Source: Actinocorallia sp. API 0066 (GTDB taxonomy: Bacteria > Actinomycetota > Actinomycetes > Streptosporangiales > Streptosporangiaceae). From it: a stretch of DNA of 64,000 nt. Below are positions 43,713 to 52,699 of the stretch, one piece after another. The notes under the pieces are model-generated. The model was not told the DNA's origin. It did no database searches and saw only the letters and a list, made by a program, of their open reading frames with translations. The DNA is taken from contig NZ_JAJLQY010000014.1 of assembly GCF_020991275.1 (NCBI RefSeq), forward strand, positions 1 to 64,000. Reading direction: 5' to 3'. The number at the start of each line of letters is the position of its first letter. Positions within the stretch are counted from its first letter, which is position 1. A program made the translations under genes and the position numbers.

Positions 43713-44270
43713 TTGGGAGCAAGGTTCAACACACCTCCGGGATGGCCGCCCATCCCGCCCGAAGGTCCGCCTCCGGGATGGCAGCCACCGCCCGGATGGC
43801 CGCCCGCGCCGCCGAACTGGCAGTTCTGGGTGGCCGACGGGATTTCGTCCGCCCACCTGGGCAACTTCGGCCTCGCCGCGTCGTCCTCAGTATTCCTCGC
43901 CGCGTTCTTCCCGTTCTTTCACAACAACAGCGTCGGCTTCGTCGTCGAGCCGGGCATCGAGACCGGAATTCGCGTTCTCCTCGCTCTTTTCGGCCTCCTG
44001 CTGATCGGAATCGCGGTGGTCTACCGGTTCGGCAGTCCTTCCGGACACCGCGCGATCTCCTACGTCAGCCTGGGCCTGGCCATCCTCGCGCTACTTCATC
44101 TCCTCCCGGTCGCGCTGGTCATGGGCTGGGGCATCAGTGATGTCGACCAGACATCCTTCGTCGTTCGGCACAGGGTCCTCAAACTCACCCCCGCGGCCGG
44201 TGAGATCATCGCGATCCTCGGCCTTCTCTCTCTCACCGCCCTCCATATCGTGGCGCTCCGGCGGCGTTAG
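43713..44270 (+). CDS. Small membrane protein with proline/tryptophan-rich N-terminus
   Basis: 185 aa from TTG 43713, with GGAGGG 5 nt upstream. Residues 1-40 are repeats of the type PPGWPP and PPGWQP. Four membrane segments follow at about 48-70, 85-105, 115-138 and 160-180. Such PPGW-type cytoplasmic tails precede membrane domains in many actinobacterial proteins of unknown role. Its stop overlaps the GTG of the next gene (TAGTG), so the two are coupled. Confidence 0.65.
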   Translation: MGARFNTPPGWPPIPPEGPPPGWQPPPGWPPAPPNWQFWVADGISSAHLGNFGLAASSSVFLAAFFPFFHNNSVGFVVEPGIETGIRVLLALFGLLLIGIAVVYRFGSPSGHRAISYVSLGLAILALLHLLPVALVMGWGISDVDQTSFVVRHRVLKLTPAAGEIIAILGLLSLTALHIVALRRR

Positions 44271-46222
44271 TGGGCGACCACCGAAGCCAAGTACAGACGC
44301 GGCGTTATCTGCTTCTCATGGCGGCCGGCACCGTGCTGGCGCTGCTGGTGTCGACGGCCGCCCTCACGTTGCGCGCACGGTCACAACCGGGCGAGACCGA
44401 TATTCCCCGGACCGGGGGGACCGCACTCAGCACCGACCGGACGATCTCGGTGCGGTTTCCCTCCGGGGGAGTCGGGGAGGGCACTCGCGTCCGGGTTCAG
44501 ACGGAGCGCGACGCACCGGCTCCCCCCGACCTCGTCCAACCGCTCGCCCTGCCGTTCTCGATCACGGCCACCAAGGGAACGGCGCACCAGGGCACCGTCT
44601 CCTACGCCTATGGAGACCTTCCCGACGGCCTGACCGCTGACAGAGTGGTGATGATGGTCTACGACGAGAAGGCGCGGACCTGGCAGTTCCTCGAAACCGG
44701 CGTCCGGGACGGCCGCGTCATCGCGACCTGGCCGCATTTCTCCCTCGGGTTTATCGGTTTTCTCGACGGCGCCTTCACGGCGGCGGGCTGGGCCTGGGAC
44801 AAGGTCCGCGCGAAAGCGGGCGTGCAGGTACGGAACCTGGCCACCGTGTCCGGAAAAGTAGGCGAGGGTCTCGTCGGTCTCGTCGGCGGGACCGTCCATT
44901 CGGTGAAGTGCAGGAAGACCAAGGCGGACTTCGCCTACCTCACCACGAACATCAACGGCGGGCACATGAGCCGGCCGCCGCTGACCGCCTGTGCGGAACC
45001 ACCGGACAAGGACAGCGAGTACGTACTCCGGATCGGCAACAGGTATCCCTACCCCTACCTGCTGAAACTGCCCGCCGGTGTCCGACTGGACTGGCGCGAC
45101 CTCGACCTGGGCGGGACCGACCTCCTGGACCTCGCCGTCCAGTACGTCCAGAGCCTCCGGGATCTCGCGCTGGTGCCGGGCGGAGGGGAGGTGGCCCTTC
45201 GCGTCAGCCCGGACGCCGACCACGTCTTCCGCGTCACGGCCGACGCCGAGAGTCTCACCGTCGCGGTGAAGATGATTTCGCTCGCCGTGATCGCCCCCGC
45301 GGCGGGCAGGTCCGCGGCGGTCGCCGCTTTCCAGGCCGAGATGAAGGCTCTCGATACGGCTCTGTCCACGGCGCGCAGGGCGGGGAGCACAAAGTTCACC
45401 CTCGCCGACTTCGCCGAAGCGGTCGGTTGGCACTCCAGGGCGCACCGGCTGGAGAGGGCTGCCCGCAACTCCACGCTGGCGACCTCCATCGAGGCGTTCT
45501 TCGAGATCGTCAACGGTGTGGACTGCGTCCTCCGGCTGGGGAAGAAGGCATTCCAGGAAGACGCGCACGGCACAGACGGGATCCATCGGCTCGCCAGTTG
45601 GGCGGCCGCGGCGGGGCCGCAGTGCCTCCAGACCGCGCTGGCGCGCTTCCTCAAGGCCACCGAAGCGCCGGCGAACTCCCTTCTCAGCCCCCGGGCACAG
45701 ACCCGCAAGGGCGTGGCGCTCGCCAAGGAGATCGTCGGGGTCGTCCAGGACCTTCCCTTGGTCGTCAGTTCGCTTGAGGTCCGGGTGATCGAACGCCTCT
45801 CCCTCGGCAGATTCGACTACAAGCGCGCGGCCCTCACCATTTCGCGAGGCGAAGGCACTTACCCGGTGGGACGGCTACTCCGCGACAACGCCATCTGGAA
45901 GGTCACCTTCGACCGCTTCAAAATCGCCGACGGCAAACTGACCGCGTACTACGTATGGCACAACAAGTCACGACAGCCACAGACCACTAGGTGCCATGCG
46001 AGGGGGGTCGTCAGTACGTTCATAAGACTCCCGTCCGGTTCGAGCATTCCACCCGCGAGCGTCCAGTGTCCAGGCACCGGGCAGACTGTCATCACCCTCA
46101 TCCCAGGCGGCGGTTCACGTACCGACTGGTCGGCCTGGGACGTCACCGAGCACAAGGGAAGGCCGTTCGATCTGCTCTGGTTCGATCAGGTCGTCGGCGG
46201 GCTGATCATCCCCCCGTTCTAG
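44270..46222 (+). CDS. Large signal-anchored extracytoplasmic protein (unrecognised)
   Basis: 650 aa from GTG 44270. A basic N-terminus and hydrophobic segment (about 13-34, YLLLMAAGTVLALLVSTAAL) without a lipobox indicate a signal anchor or signal peptide. A first domain (about 55-160) has beta character, with VSYAYGDLPDGLTADRVVMM and an ATWPHFSLGFIGFLDG end. A Gly-rich stretch (GKVGEGLVGLVGGT) and a Cys pair (CRKTKADF, LTACAEPP) follow. The central part is helical and the C-terminal domain again beta-rich (DRFKIADGKLTAYYVWHNK). No family recognised. Coupled to the membrane protein before it and followed after 29 nt by a third gene, perhaps forming one surface complex. Confidence 0.6.
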   Translation: MGDHRSQVQTRRYLLLMAAGTVLALLVSTAALTLRARSQPGETDIPRTGGTALSTDRTISVRFPSGGVGEGTRVRVQTERDAPAPPDLVQPLALPFSITATKGTAHQGTVSYAYGDLPDGLTADRVVMMVYDEKARTWQFLETGVRDGRVIATWPHFSLGFIGFLDGAFTAAGWAWDKVRAKAGVQVRNLATVSGKVGEGLVGLVGGTVHSVKCRKTKADFAYLTTNINGGHMSRPPLTACAEPPDKDSEYVLRIGNRYPYPYLLKLPAGVRLDWRDLDLGGTDLLDLAVQYVQSLRDLALVPGGGEVALRVSPDADHVFRVTADAESLTVAVKMISLAVIAPAAGRSAAVAAFQAEMKALDTALSTARRAGSTKFTLADFAEAVGWHSRAHRLERAARNSTLATSIEAFFEIVNGVDCVLRLGKKAFQEDAHGTDGIHRLASWAAAAGPQCLQTALARFLKATEAPANSLLSPRAQTRKGVALAKEIVGVVQDLPLVVSSLEVRVIERLSLGRFDYKRAALTISRGEGTYPVGRLLRDNAIWKVTFDRFKIADGKLTAYYVWHNKSRQPQTTRCHARGVVSTFIRLPSGSSIPPASVQCPGTGQTVITLIPGGGSRTDWSAWDVTEHKGRPFDLLWFDQVVGGLIIPPF

Positions 46223-46251
46223 GCGCAAGCAAACGACACGAAGGAAACGCC

Positions 46252-46608
46252 ATGACCGAGCAGATGCTCGTGGAATTCATTTCAATATTCCTTGCCGGCA
46301 TCATCGGCGCGCCGATCGGGATCGCCCAGTTGGCCGCCGCCGTCAAGGTCGTTTGCATTCTTAATGAGAAGACCTACACCTTTTACGGAATATACCGCAC
46401 CCTATCCTTCATAGTGATCTTGATATTCATCTCCGTCACGGTCTACACCCTGGTCAACCCCGAGGCGTACCGCGAACTCACCGACTCAGCCGCCCAGGAC
46501 CCGTATGGAGTCTCTCCCGCCGGCCAGATCGGATGCGCACTGGGACTCATCGTGAGCCACATCATGGTCGGGCGGATTCGCCAGGTCCTGCTCGACCGCC
46601 GACGGTGA
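46252..46608 (+). CDS. Small two- to three-segment membrane protein (unrecognised)
   Basis: 118 aa from ATG 46252, with AAGGAAA upstream. Membrane segments at about 8-35, 47-66 and 88-107. No domain recognised. Composition is clearly richer in A/T than surrounding genes, with Ile and Phe common, consistent with horizontally acquired DNA. Third gene of the 43.7-46.6 kb unit. Confidence 0.62.
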   Translation: MTEQMLVEFISIFLAGIIGAPIGIAQLAAAVKVVCILNEKTYTFYGIYRTLSFIVILIFISVTVYTLVNPEAYRELTDSAAQDPYGVSPAGQIGCALGLIVSHIMVGRIRQVLLDRRR

Positions 46609-46686
46609 AGCCGGGTTTCCGTCGGGTCACCCGGGAAACGACCCGAGGGAGTGTGCGGTGGCGATGGATCCCAGCCGTCGGTGCGA

Positions 46687-48024
46687 TCACCGAGACTCGG
46701 GAATCCGGTTGATCTCGACTCCCCCCGTCTCGGCCGAGAACCTGAGCTCCAACTTCTGTGACTCGGACCGCGGAAACTCCGCGAGCGTGACCAGTGCGCT
46801 GACCGCGATCCCGGTCGCGGTGGTGACCAGGGCATAGGCCGGCGGAAGTTCGAGCTGCCCGGCCATCAGGTCCATCAGAGCCGTACTGGCGACCCCTGCG
46901 GCAGCAGAGTGCGGAAGACGTGCGACCGAGAGCCGGACCTCCTGTTTCTTTCCCACCGCGACGGTGCCGATACGGTCACAGTAGGCGTCGAGCCTCTCCA
47001 AGAGTTCACCTTCGGTGTCCTCTGTGGGGTTGGCTATCCATGCCTCCCGCGCATTGAAATAAGCCTGCCCGTGATCCCCTTTTCGAATCGCGATTATCTC
47101 GTTGCTCTCGGCGCGCAGCAAGGCTTCGGGCGTCGGCACTGTGGCATCGCACAGGATGACATCCGGTGTTTCTGCGGGCGGCGTCCCCGCTCCGTCCGCG
47201 TACAGGGCGGACGCGCTGTGCGACAGGGCCCGCGGGATATTCTGTAGCCCACCGAACCCAGCCGCCTGCGTCTGCTGATAGCAGACGTTCACGATATCGA
47301 TGAAGAAACGCAGCCGGCTGACGAGTTCTGCGTCTCCCGCCGATTGGGCGGCGTCGAGCAGCTCGCGGGGCTTGACGAACTTCTCGCCTCTCCCCAGGAA
47401 CCCGAGTTCTCTGCCCACGACGTTCCAGATCTCAGCGCGCCGTATTCCGGTGCCACCGGTGGCGGCAGTGGCGGCCTTAGCCCCTTCGACGCACTCGGTG
47501 CGCCATTGCTCGGTGGCCGTCCAGAAATCCGCCAACTCCAGGTTACGGCATTCCGATCCGGTCAGCGTGGCGAACACGGTCCGCTCGAACTCGGAGCCCA
47601 TGTCCTCGGGCCACCACTTCGGCTCGCCCAGCGGCGACCGACGAAAATCTCGATCATACTGTTCGGCCATGGCGCGGACGTCGTAGCGTCCATGTTCGAT
47701 GCCGAGCACGCGCGTGCGGTCGAATTCGGCCAGCACTTCAACAAAAGTCGGTGTACGCCTCGAACGGAAAGCGGGAACTATGAGTCCACTCCGCAACGCC
47801 GTAGCAAAAAGTGGATATCGCGCCTTGGCGTCGCGCATATGCGAGATCAGAAATCGACTGTTGAAGAAAAAGATGTCCGGGAGGACCAGAGGACGCTCCT
47901 CGAAGAGGAGGTTGTAGATCAGGCTGTTGTCGAAATCTATCTGCTCAAGGGAATGTTCGCACCCACCGTCGACGGCCGAGAGATAGACACTGTCACGAGC
48001 TTCACCGTGAGGTTCCACCGCCAT
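46687..48024 (-). CDS. Uncharacterised protein of 445 aa
   Basis: Start ATG 48024 has no strong ribosome site, so the true N-terminus could be a little further in. No signal peptide; probably cytoplasmic. An early motif, IDFDNSLIYNLLFEERPLVL followed by PDIFFFNSRFLI, looks like an ordered core, then an Arg/Glu-rich helical middle with WWPEDMGSEFERTVFATLTG. Near the C-terminus a weakly hydrophobic part (LPPAYALVTTATGIAVSALV) may be one membrane segment. I do not recognise a family or catalytic motif. Base composition is again less GC-rich than core genes. It stands alone at the right end of the accessory island. Confidence 0.55.
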   Translation of the reverse strand: MAVEPHGEARDSVYLSAVDGGCEHSLEQIDFDNSLIYNLLFEERPLVLPDIFFFNSRFLISHMRDAKARYPLFATALRSGLIVPAFRSRRTPTFVEVLAEFDRTRVLGIEHGRYDVRAMAEQYDRDFRRSPLGEPKWWPEDMGSEFERTVFATLTGSECRNLELADFWTATEQWRTECVEGAKAATAATGGTGIRRAEIWNVVGRELGFLGRGEKFVKPRELLDAAQSAGDAELVSRLRFFIDIVNVCYQQTQAAGFGGLQNIPRALSHSASALYADGAGTPPAETPDVILCDATVPTPEALLRAESNEIIAIRKGDHGQAYFNAREAWIANPTEDTEGELLERLDAYCDRIGTVAVGKKQEVRLSVARLPHSAAAGVASTALMDLMAGQLELPPAYALVTTATGIAVSALVTLAEFPRSESQKLELRFSAETGGVEINRIPESR

Positions 48025-48156
48025 ACAGACGATGATTCCACGAGCAGAGGCGTGGCGTGGGCGGTCTGCTGGCCGGATGCCGCCAGTCCGCCGACCGTTC
48101 GGTCCGGGTTCTGCTGCTCAGTCGACGGGTGTATGCAGCGCGAATCTCCCGCTCGG

Positions 48157-49845
48157 TCAGGCGGGGAGGTGGGTGGCGAGGTCGGCTTTGAGGGTGGTTA
48201 GGGACTCGGCGGCCTTTTGGCGGGCGGCGGGGACGTCGTCGGAGCGGACGGGGACGACGACTTCCAGGTAGGACTTGAGTTTGGGTTCGGTGCCCGAGGG
48301 GCGGATGACGACGCGGGCGGCGTCGGCGAGGGTGAGGCGGAGGCCGCTTGTTGGGGGGAGGCCGCCTACGCCCTCGGAGAGGTCCTCGACCTTGAGGACG
48401 GGGCGGCCGCCCAGGGTGTGTGGGGGGGACTTGAGGAGGGCGGCGACGGCGGCGTCGATCAGGGGGCGGTCAGAGACGCGGATCGAGAGTTGGCTTGTGG
48501 CGTGGACACCGTAGCGGCGGGCCTGGTCGTCCAGGAGGTCGAGGAGGGTGCGGCCCTCGGTTTTGGCCTCGGCGGCGAGGGCGGCGACGGTGAGGGCGGC
48601 GCCGATGCCGTCCTTGTCGCGGACGGGCACGCCCTGGTCGCCGCCCACGCTGTACCCGAGGGCCTCCTCGTAGCCGAGCACTAGCCTGGCCGTCGGCGAA
48701 CCGGCGCGCATGATCCACTTGAACCCGGTCAGTGTCTCGGCGAAGTCCACGCCGTGCGCGGCCGCGATCCGGCCCAGCAGGGACGAAGACACGATCGTCG
48801 TAGCCAGTAGCCGTCCCTCGCCGGACGTATGCCGCAGCACGTGCTCGGCCAGCAGCCCCCCGACCTCGTCGCCCGTCAGCACCCGCCACGACCCCGACGG
48901 CGTGGGCACCGCGACGGCGCACCTGTCCGCGTCCGGGTCGTTCGCAAGGGCGAGGTCGGCCCCCGTCCGCGCGGCGAGGTCGAGAACAAGATCCATCGCT
49001 CCCGGTTCCTCCGGGTTCGGGAAGGCGACGGTAGGGAAGTCCGGGTCGGGCAGGCACTGCGCAGGCACCGTGTACGGCGCGGGGAAACCGGCCCGCAGGA
49101 ACGCCCTGATCAGCGTCTGCGCCCCGACCCCGTGCAGCGGCGTGTAAGCCACCGTGACGTCACGGGCGCGTCCCAGCGGCAGTGTCTCCAGCGCCCCCAG
49201 GTAGGCGGCCTCGGCCTCGGGCCCCAGGACGCGCCAGGACGGCGTCTCCGGCTCGCGCGGCCCGTCCGGGGCCACGCCCAGGGGCAGCTCGTCCACGCGG
49301 CCCACGGCGGCGATGGCGGCCGAGATCTCGCCGTCCACGGGCGGCACGATCTGTGCCCCGTCGCGCCAGTAGACCTTGTACCCGTTGTCCTTGGGCGGGT
49401 TGTGGCTCGCGGTGACCATCACCCCGGCGTCCGCGCTCAGGTGACGCACCAGGTACGCGAGTACAGGGGTCGGCAGCGGGCCGGGCAGCACCCAGGCCCG
49501 CACCCCCATCCCGGTGAGGACGGCGGCGGTGTCGGCGGCGAACCGGGCCGAGCCGTGTCGCGCGTCGTACCCGACGACGACGGCGGCGCCGCCCGGGTCC
49601 GGCGTGGCGGCCAGCACCCGGGCGCCGAGCCCTGCGGCGGCCCGCATGACGGTCACCCGGTTCATCCGGTTAGGGCCCGCGCCCAGTTCGCCGCGCAGCC
49701 CGGCGGTGCCGAACTCCAGCGCCGCGCCGAAGCGGTCGGCGAGGGCGTCGGTGTCGGCGGCGTCGAGGATGAGGTGGAGTTCGGCGCGGGTCACCGGGTC
49801 GGGGTCCTGCGCGAGCCACTCCTGGGCGCGTTCCCTGAGGCTCAC
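48157..49845 (-). CDS. pmmB: Phospho-sugar mutase (phosphoglucomutase/phosphomannomutase family)
   Basis: 562 aa. The phosphoserine loop is VTASHNPPKDNGYKVY (Ser147). The metal loop is DPDADRCAV (about 305), the sugar-binding loop GYEEALGYSVG, and the phosphate-binding loop near the C-terminus is RPSGTEPKLKSYLE. All four sites are intact. It interconverts 1- and 6-phosphates of glucose, mannose or pentose; next to purine nucleoside phosphorylase a phosphopentomutase-like role in salvaging ribose-1-phosphate is plausible. The ATGA-type overlap with the PNP stop supports one transcript. Mycobacterial pmmB has the same neighbour. Confidence 0.92.
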   Translation of the reverse strand: MSLRERAQEWLAQDPDPVTRAELHLILDAADTDALADRFGAALEFGTAGLRGELGAGPNRMNRVTVMRAAAGLGARVLAATPDPGGAAVVVGYDARHGSARFAADTAAVLTGMGVRAWVLPGPLPTPVLAYLVRHLSADAGVMVTASHNPPKDNGYKVYWRDGAQIVPPVDGEISAAIAAVGRVDELPLGVAPDGPREPETPSWRVLGPEAEAAYLGALETLPLGRARDVTVAYTPLHGVGAQTLIRAFLRAGFPAPYTVPAQCLPDPDFPTVAFPNPEEPGAMDLVLDLAARTGADLALANDPDADRCAVAVPTPSGSWRVLTGDEVGGLLAEHVLRHTSGEGRLLATTIVSSSLLGRIAAAHGVDFAETLTGFKWIMRAGSPTARLVLGYEEALGYSVGGDQGVPVRDKDGIGAALTVAALAAEAKTEGRTLLDLLDDQARRYGVHATSQLSIRVSDRPLIDAAVAALLKSPPHTLGGRPVLKVEDLSEGVGGLPPTSGLRLTLADAARVVIRPSGTEPKLKSYLEVVVPVRSDDVPAARQKAAESLTTLKADLATHLPA

Positions 49846-50639
49846 AGCCCGGCCACCACCGTCCTGAGGAGTTCGCCCATCCGGCCCGCTGCGGCGCGTC
49901 CGGCTTCCAGCACCTCCTCGTGGTCGAGCAGCGCGTCAGACAGGCCCGCCGCCACGTTCGTCACCAGCGAGATCGCCAGCACCTCGGCTCCGGCCTCGCG
50001 GGCGGCGATCGCCTCCAGCACCGTGGACATGCCGATGAGGTCGGCGCCCAGGGTGCGCAGCATCCGGATCTCTGCGGGCGTCTCGTAGGTCGGGCCACGG
50101 AAGGCCGCGTACACGCCTTCGGCGAGAGACGGATCGACGGCCTTGGCAAGCCCCCGGAGCCGTCGGGAGTACACCTCGGTGAGGTCGAGGAAGGTGGTGC
50201 CCGTAAGCGGGTTCGCCCCGGTGAGGTTCAGGTGGTCGGAGATGAGGATGGGCTCTCCGATGTGCTGTGTCTCCGGCCGTAGGCCGCCCGCCGCGTTGGT
50301 GAGCACGACGGTCCGCACCCCGGCGGCGAGCGCCGTCCGCACCCCGTGCACGACGTCCGTCGCCGGATGCCCCTCGTACAGGTGGGTGCGGCCGAGAAAG
50401 ACCAGCACGTTCTTGTCCCCGACGCGCAGTGCCCGCGCCTTGCCGCCGTGCCCCTCGACGGCGGGCGCGGCGAAGCCCGGCAGCTCGGTGAACGCCAGCT
50501 CGTGCTCGGGCTCGCCGAGCGCGTCGGCGGCGGGCACCCAGCCGGAGCCCATCACCAGCAGGACGTCGAACTTCTCGTACGTGCGCGCGGTGAGCTCGGC
50601 GGCGGCGGACCTGGCCAGTTCATACGGGTTGTTCTGCAC
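49842..50639 (-). CDS. deoD: Purine-nucleoside phosphorylase (trimeric type)
   Basis: 265 aa. It phosphorolyses inosine and guanosine to base plus ribose-1-phosphate. GSGWVPAADAL is the phosphate-binding N-terminal loop, GRTHLYEGH the conserved Arg/His region, VLTNAAGGLRPE the purine site, and GPTYETPAEIRMLRTLGAD with GMSTVLEAIAA the C-terminal signature of the NP-II/MTA family. Length fits. ATG at 50639. Coupled to pmmB, which could convert the released ribose-1-phosphate. This pair also occurs in mycobacteria (deoD-pmmB). Confidence 0.94.
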   Translation of the reverse strand: MQNNPYELARSAAAELTARTYEKFDVLLVMGSGWVPAADALGEPEHELAFTELPGFAAPAVEGHGGKARALRVGDKNVLVFLGRTHLYEGHPATDVVHGVRTALAAGVRTVVLTNAAGGLRPETQHIGEPILISDHLNLTGANPLTGTTFLDLTEVYSRRLRGLAKAVDPSLAEGVYAAFRGPTYETPAEIRMLRTLGADLIGMSTVLEAIAAREAGAEVLAISLVTNVAAGLSDALLDHEEVLEAGRAAAGRMGELLRTVVAGL

Positions 50640-50725
50640 GTCACCAGCCTAGGGGCGGCGCCTGGTGATCACGCGGCCCGATCCTCCGAAATTCCCCAGG
50701 CCCGGAGAGGTCGATTTGTCGCGTT

Positions 50726-51211
50726 CTACAGCTCGCTGCCCAACGTGTCGCAGGGCCGCTCCCGCAGCTCCTTGACGTAAGGGTCCGGCGCGCCCGCCCG
50801 CTCCGCCGCGTCCGCGATGATCCCCACGAACCGCGCCGACGGTAGCCCGCCCTCGTAGGCGTTGAGCACGTAGATCCAGGCCAGCTCCTCGCCGAACAGC
50901 GTCTGGACCCGCACGCTGATCTTCGTGTAGAGGCCGAGCTCGTGCCCCTCCCACGCGTCCAGGGCCTGCTCGTCGGACTCAGGCACGTCGTACAGGGCGA
51001 CGAACACCTGCGACGTGTGATCCTCGACCACCGTGGCCAGGGCGCCGTCCCAGCCGATCTCCTCACCTCCGAACGTCAGGCGCCAGCCCTGGAGCCAGCC
51101 CGTGTCGCGCAACGGCGAATGCGGGGCGCGCAGGGCCATCTGCTCGGGATCCATGTTGGAGGCGTATGCCGCGTACAGAGCCACGGTGACCAAGCGTACC
51201 GGCCCATCCAT
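50726..51211 (-). CDS. Gamma-glutamylcyclotransferase-like (GGCT/AIG2) protein
   Basis: 161 aa from ATG 51211. LYAAYASNMDPEQMALRAP carries the family's Y-x-S-N substrate loop near residue 17. GWRLTFGGEEIGWDGALATV and FVALYDVPESDEQALDAWEG contain the acidic residue expected to act as base. C-terminal ELGLYTKISVRV and AWIYVLNAYEGGLPS complete the fold. The frame remains open far upstream, but that part is antisense to lpdA. Specific substrate (gamma-glutamyl peptide or other amide) unknown. Divergent from lpdA with an 18-bp gap between start codons, so promoters overlap coding sequence or transcripts are leaderless. Confidence 0.82.
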   Translation of the reverse strand: MDGPVRLVTVALYAAYASNMDPEQMALRAPHSPLRDTGWLQGWRLTFGGEEIGWDGALATVVEDHTSQVFVALYDVPESDEQALDAWEGHELGLYTKISVRVQTLFGEELAWIYVLNAYEGGLPSARFVGIIADAAERAGAPDPYVKELRERPCDTLGSEL

Positions 51212-51229
51212 CGACGACCTTAGGAAAGA

Positions 51230-52627
51230 ATGGGCGTTGTGAGCACGCGTATCGTAATTCTGGGTGGAGGGCCGGGCGGCTACGAGGCCGCGCTGGTGGC
51301 GGCGCGTCTCGGCGCCGATGTGACCGTGGTCGAGAAGGACGGGCCGGGCGGCGCGAGCGTACTGTACGACTGCGTCCCGTCCAAAACGCTGATCGCCACC
51401 TCGGTGCGGATGTCCGTGCTGAGCGAGTCGGCGGCGCTGGGGGTGCGCTTCGACGGCGGCCCCGACGGCGAGGTCGGCGGCGTCACCGCCGACCTGTCGG
51501 TGATCAACAAACGGGTGAAGGACCTGGCCAGGGCCCAGTCCTTCGACGTCGCCGACCGCCTCGGCTACGAGGAGGTCAAGATCGTCCGTGGTGAGGGGCG
51601 GCTCGACGGGCCCCGCGCGGTGATCGTCGGCGAGCGCCGCATCGAGGCCGACGTGATCATCGTCGCGACCGGCGCGACCCCGCGCGTCCTGCCCGGCGCC
51701 GAGCCGGACGGTGAGCGGATCCTCACCTGGAGGCAACTGTACGACCTGCCGGAGCTTCCGGAAGAGTTGATCGTGGTCGGTTCCGGTGTGACGGGGGCGG
51801 AGTTCGCCGGGGCCTACCTCAGCCTGGGCTCGAAGGTGACCCTGGTCTCCTCACGTGACCGGATCCTGCCGTCCCAGGACGCCGAAGCGGCCTCCGTCCT
51901 GGAGGACGTCTACCGGCGGCGCGGCATGAACGTCATGGGCCGTTCGCGCGCGGGCGCGGTGGAGCGTTCCGGCGACGGCGTGGTCGTGACCTTGGAGGAC
52001 GGCCGCAAGGTCCACGGCTCGCACTGCCTCATGACCGTCGGCATGGTGCCGAACACACGCGGCATCGGCCTGGAGGCGGCGGGCGTCAAGCTCGGCCGTG
52101 GCGGCTATGTCGAGACGGACAAGGTGTCCCGCACGTCGGTGCCGAACATCTACGCGGCGGGCGACTGCACGGGCATTCTCGCGCTCGCGTCCGTCGCCGC
52201 CATGCAGGGCCGGATCGCGGTGTGGCACGCGCTGGGCGAGGCCGTCCAGCCGTTGAAGCTCGGCTGGGTCAGCTCCAACATCTTCACGGACCCGGAGGTC
52301 GCCGCGGTCGGCGTCACCCAGGCCATGGTCGACAGCTGCGAGGTCGACGCCCGCACCGTCATGCTGCCGCTGAGCACGAACGCCCGCGCCAAGATGCAGG
52401 GCTTCGAGGACGGCTTCATCAAACTCTTCTGCCGCCGCTCCACCGGCATCGTCCTCGGCGGCGTCATCGTCGCCCCGCGCGCCTCCGAACTCGTCATGAC
52501 CCTGGCCGTAGCCGTCCAACAACACCTCACCGTTGACCAGCTCGCCCACACCTTCACCGTCTACCCGTCCCTCACCGGCAGCATCCAGGAAGCCGCCAAC
52601 CGCCTCACCGTAGACTCCGCCTACTGA
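51230..52627 (+). CDS. lpdA: NAD(P)H-quinone dehydrogenase LpdA (pyridine nucleotide-disulphide family)
   Basis: 465 aa. FAD site GGGPGGYEAALVAA, NAD(P) site VVGSGVTGAEFAGAYL (about 178-193), second FAD motif YAAGDCTG. The region that is normally the redox-active CxxxxC reads ASVLYDCVPSK: the first Cys is missing. The C-terminal His-Pro dyad of lipoamide dehydrogenases is replaced by TVYPSLTG. These are known traits of mycobacterial LpdA (Rv3303c), a quinone reductase rather than a true dihydrolipoamide dehydrogenase. ATG 51230 has AGGA upstream; GTG 51239 is an alternative closer to the mycobacterial start. Terminator hairpins follow. Confidence 0.9.
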   Translation: MGVVSTRIVILGGGPGGYEAALVAARLGADVTVVEKDGPGGASVLYDCVPSKTLIATSVRMSVLSESAALGVRFDGGPDGEVGGVTADLSVINKRVKDLARAQSFDVADRLGYEEVKIVRGEGRLDGPRAVIVGERRIEADVIIVATGATPRVLPGAEPDGERILTWRQLYDLPELPEELIVVGSGVTGAEFAGAYLSLGSKVTLVSSRDRILPSQDAEAASVLEDVYRRRGMNVMGRSRAGAVERSGDGVVVTLEDGRKVHGSHCLMTVGMVPNTRGIGLEAAGVKLGRGGYVETDKVSRTSVPNIYAAGDCTGILALASVAAMQGRIAVWHALGEAVQPLKLGWVSSNIFTDPEVAAVGVTQAMVDSCEVDARTVMLPLSTNARAKMQGFEDGFIKLFCRRSTGIVLGGVIVAPRASELVMTLAVAVQQHLTVDQLAHTFTVYPSLTGSIQEAANRLTVDSAY

Positions 52628-52635
52628 CCCACCCG

Positions 52636-52688
52636 GCCGCCGCGAGGCGGCATGAAGGAGCAAGCCCGCCGCACCGGGGAGGCGGGCT
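52636..52688. terminator. Two hairpins between convergent lpdA and DUF397 genes
   Basis: GCCGCC-GCGA-GGCGGC (52636-52651) and AGCCCGCC with GGCGGGCT (52663-52688, 10-nt loop). They sit between two converging stops and can serve both directions. Confidence 0.65.
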
Positions 52689-52699
52689 CACCCCCGTGT

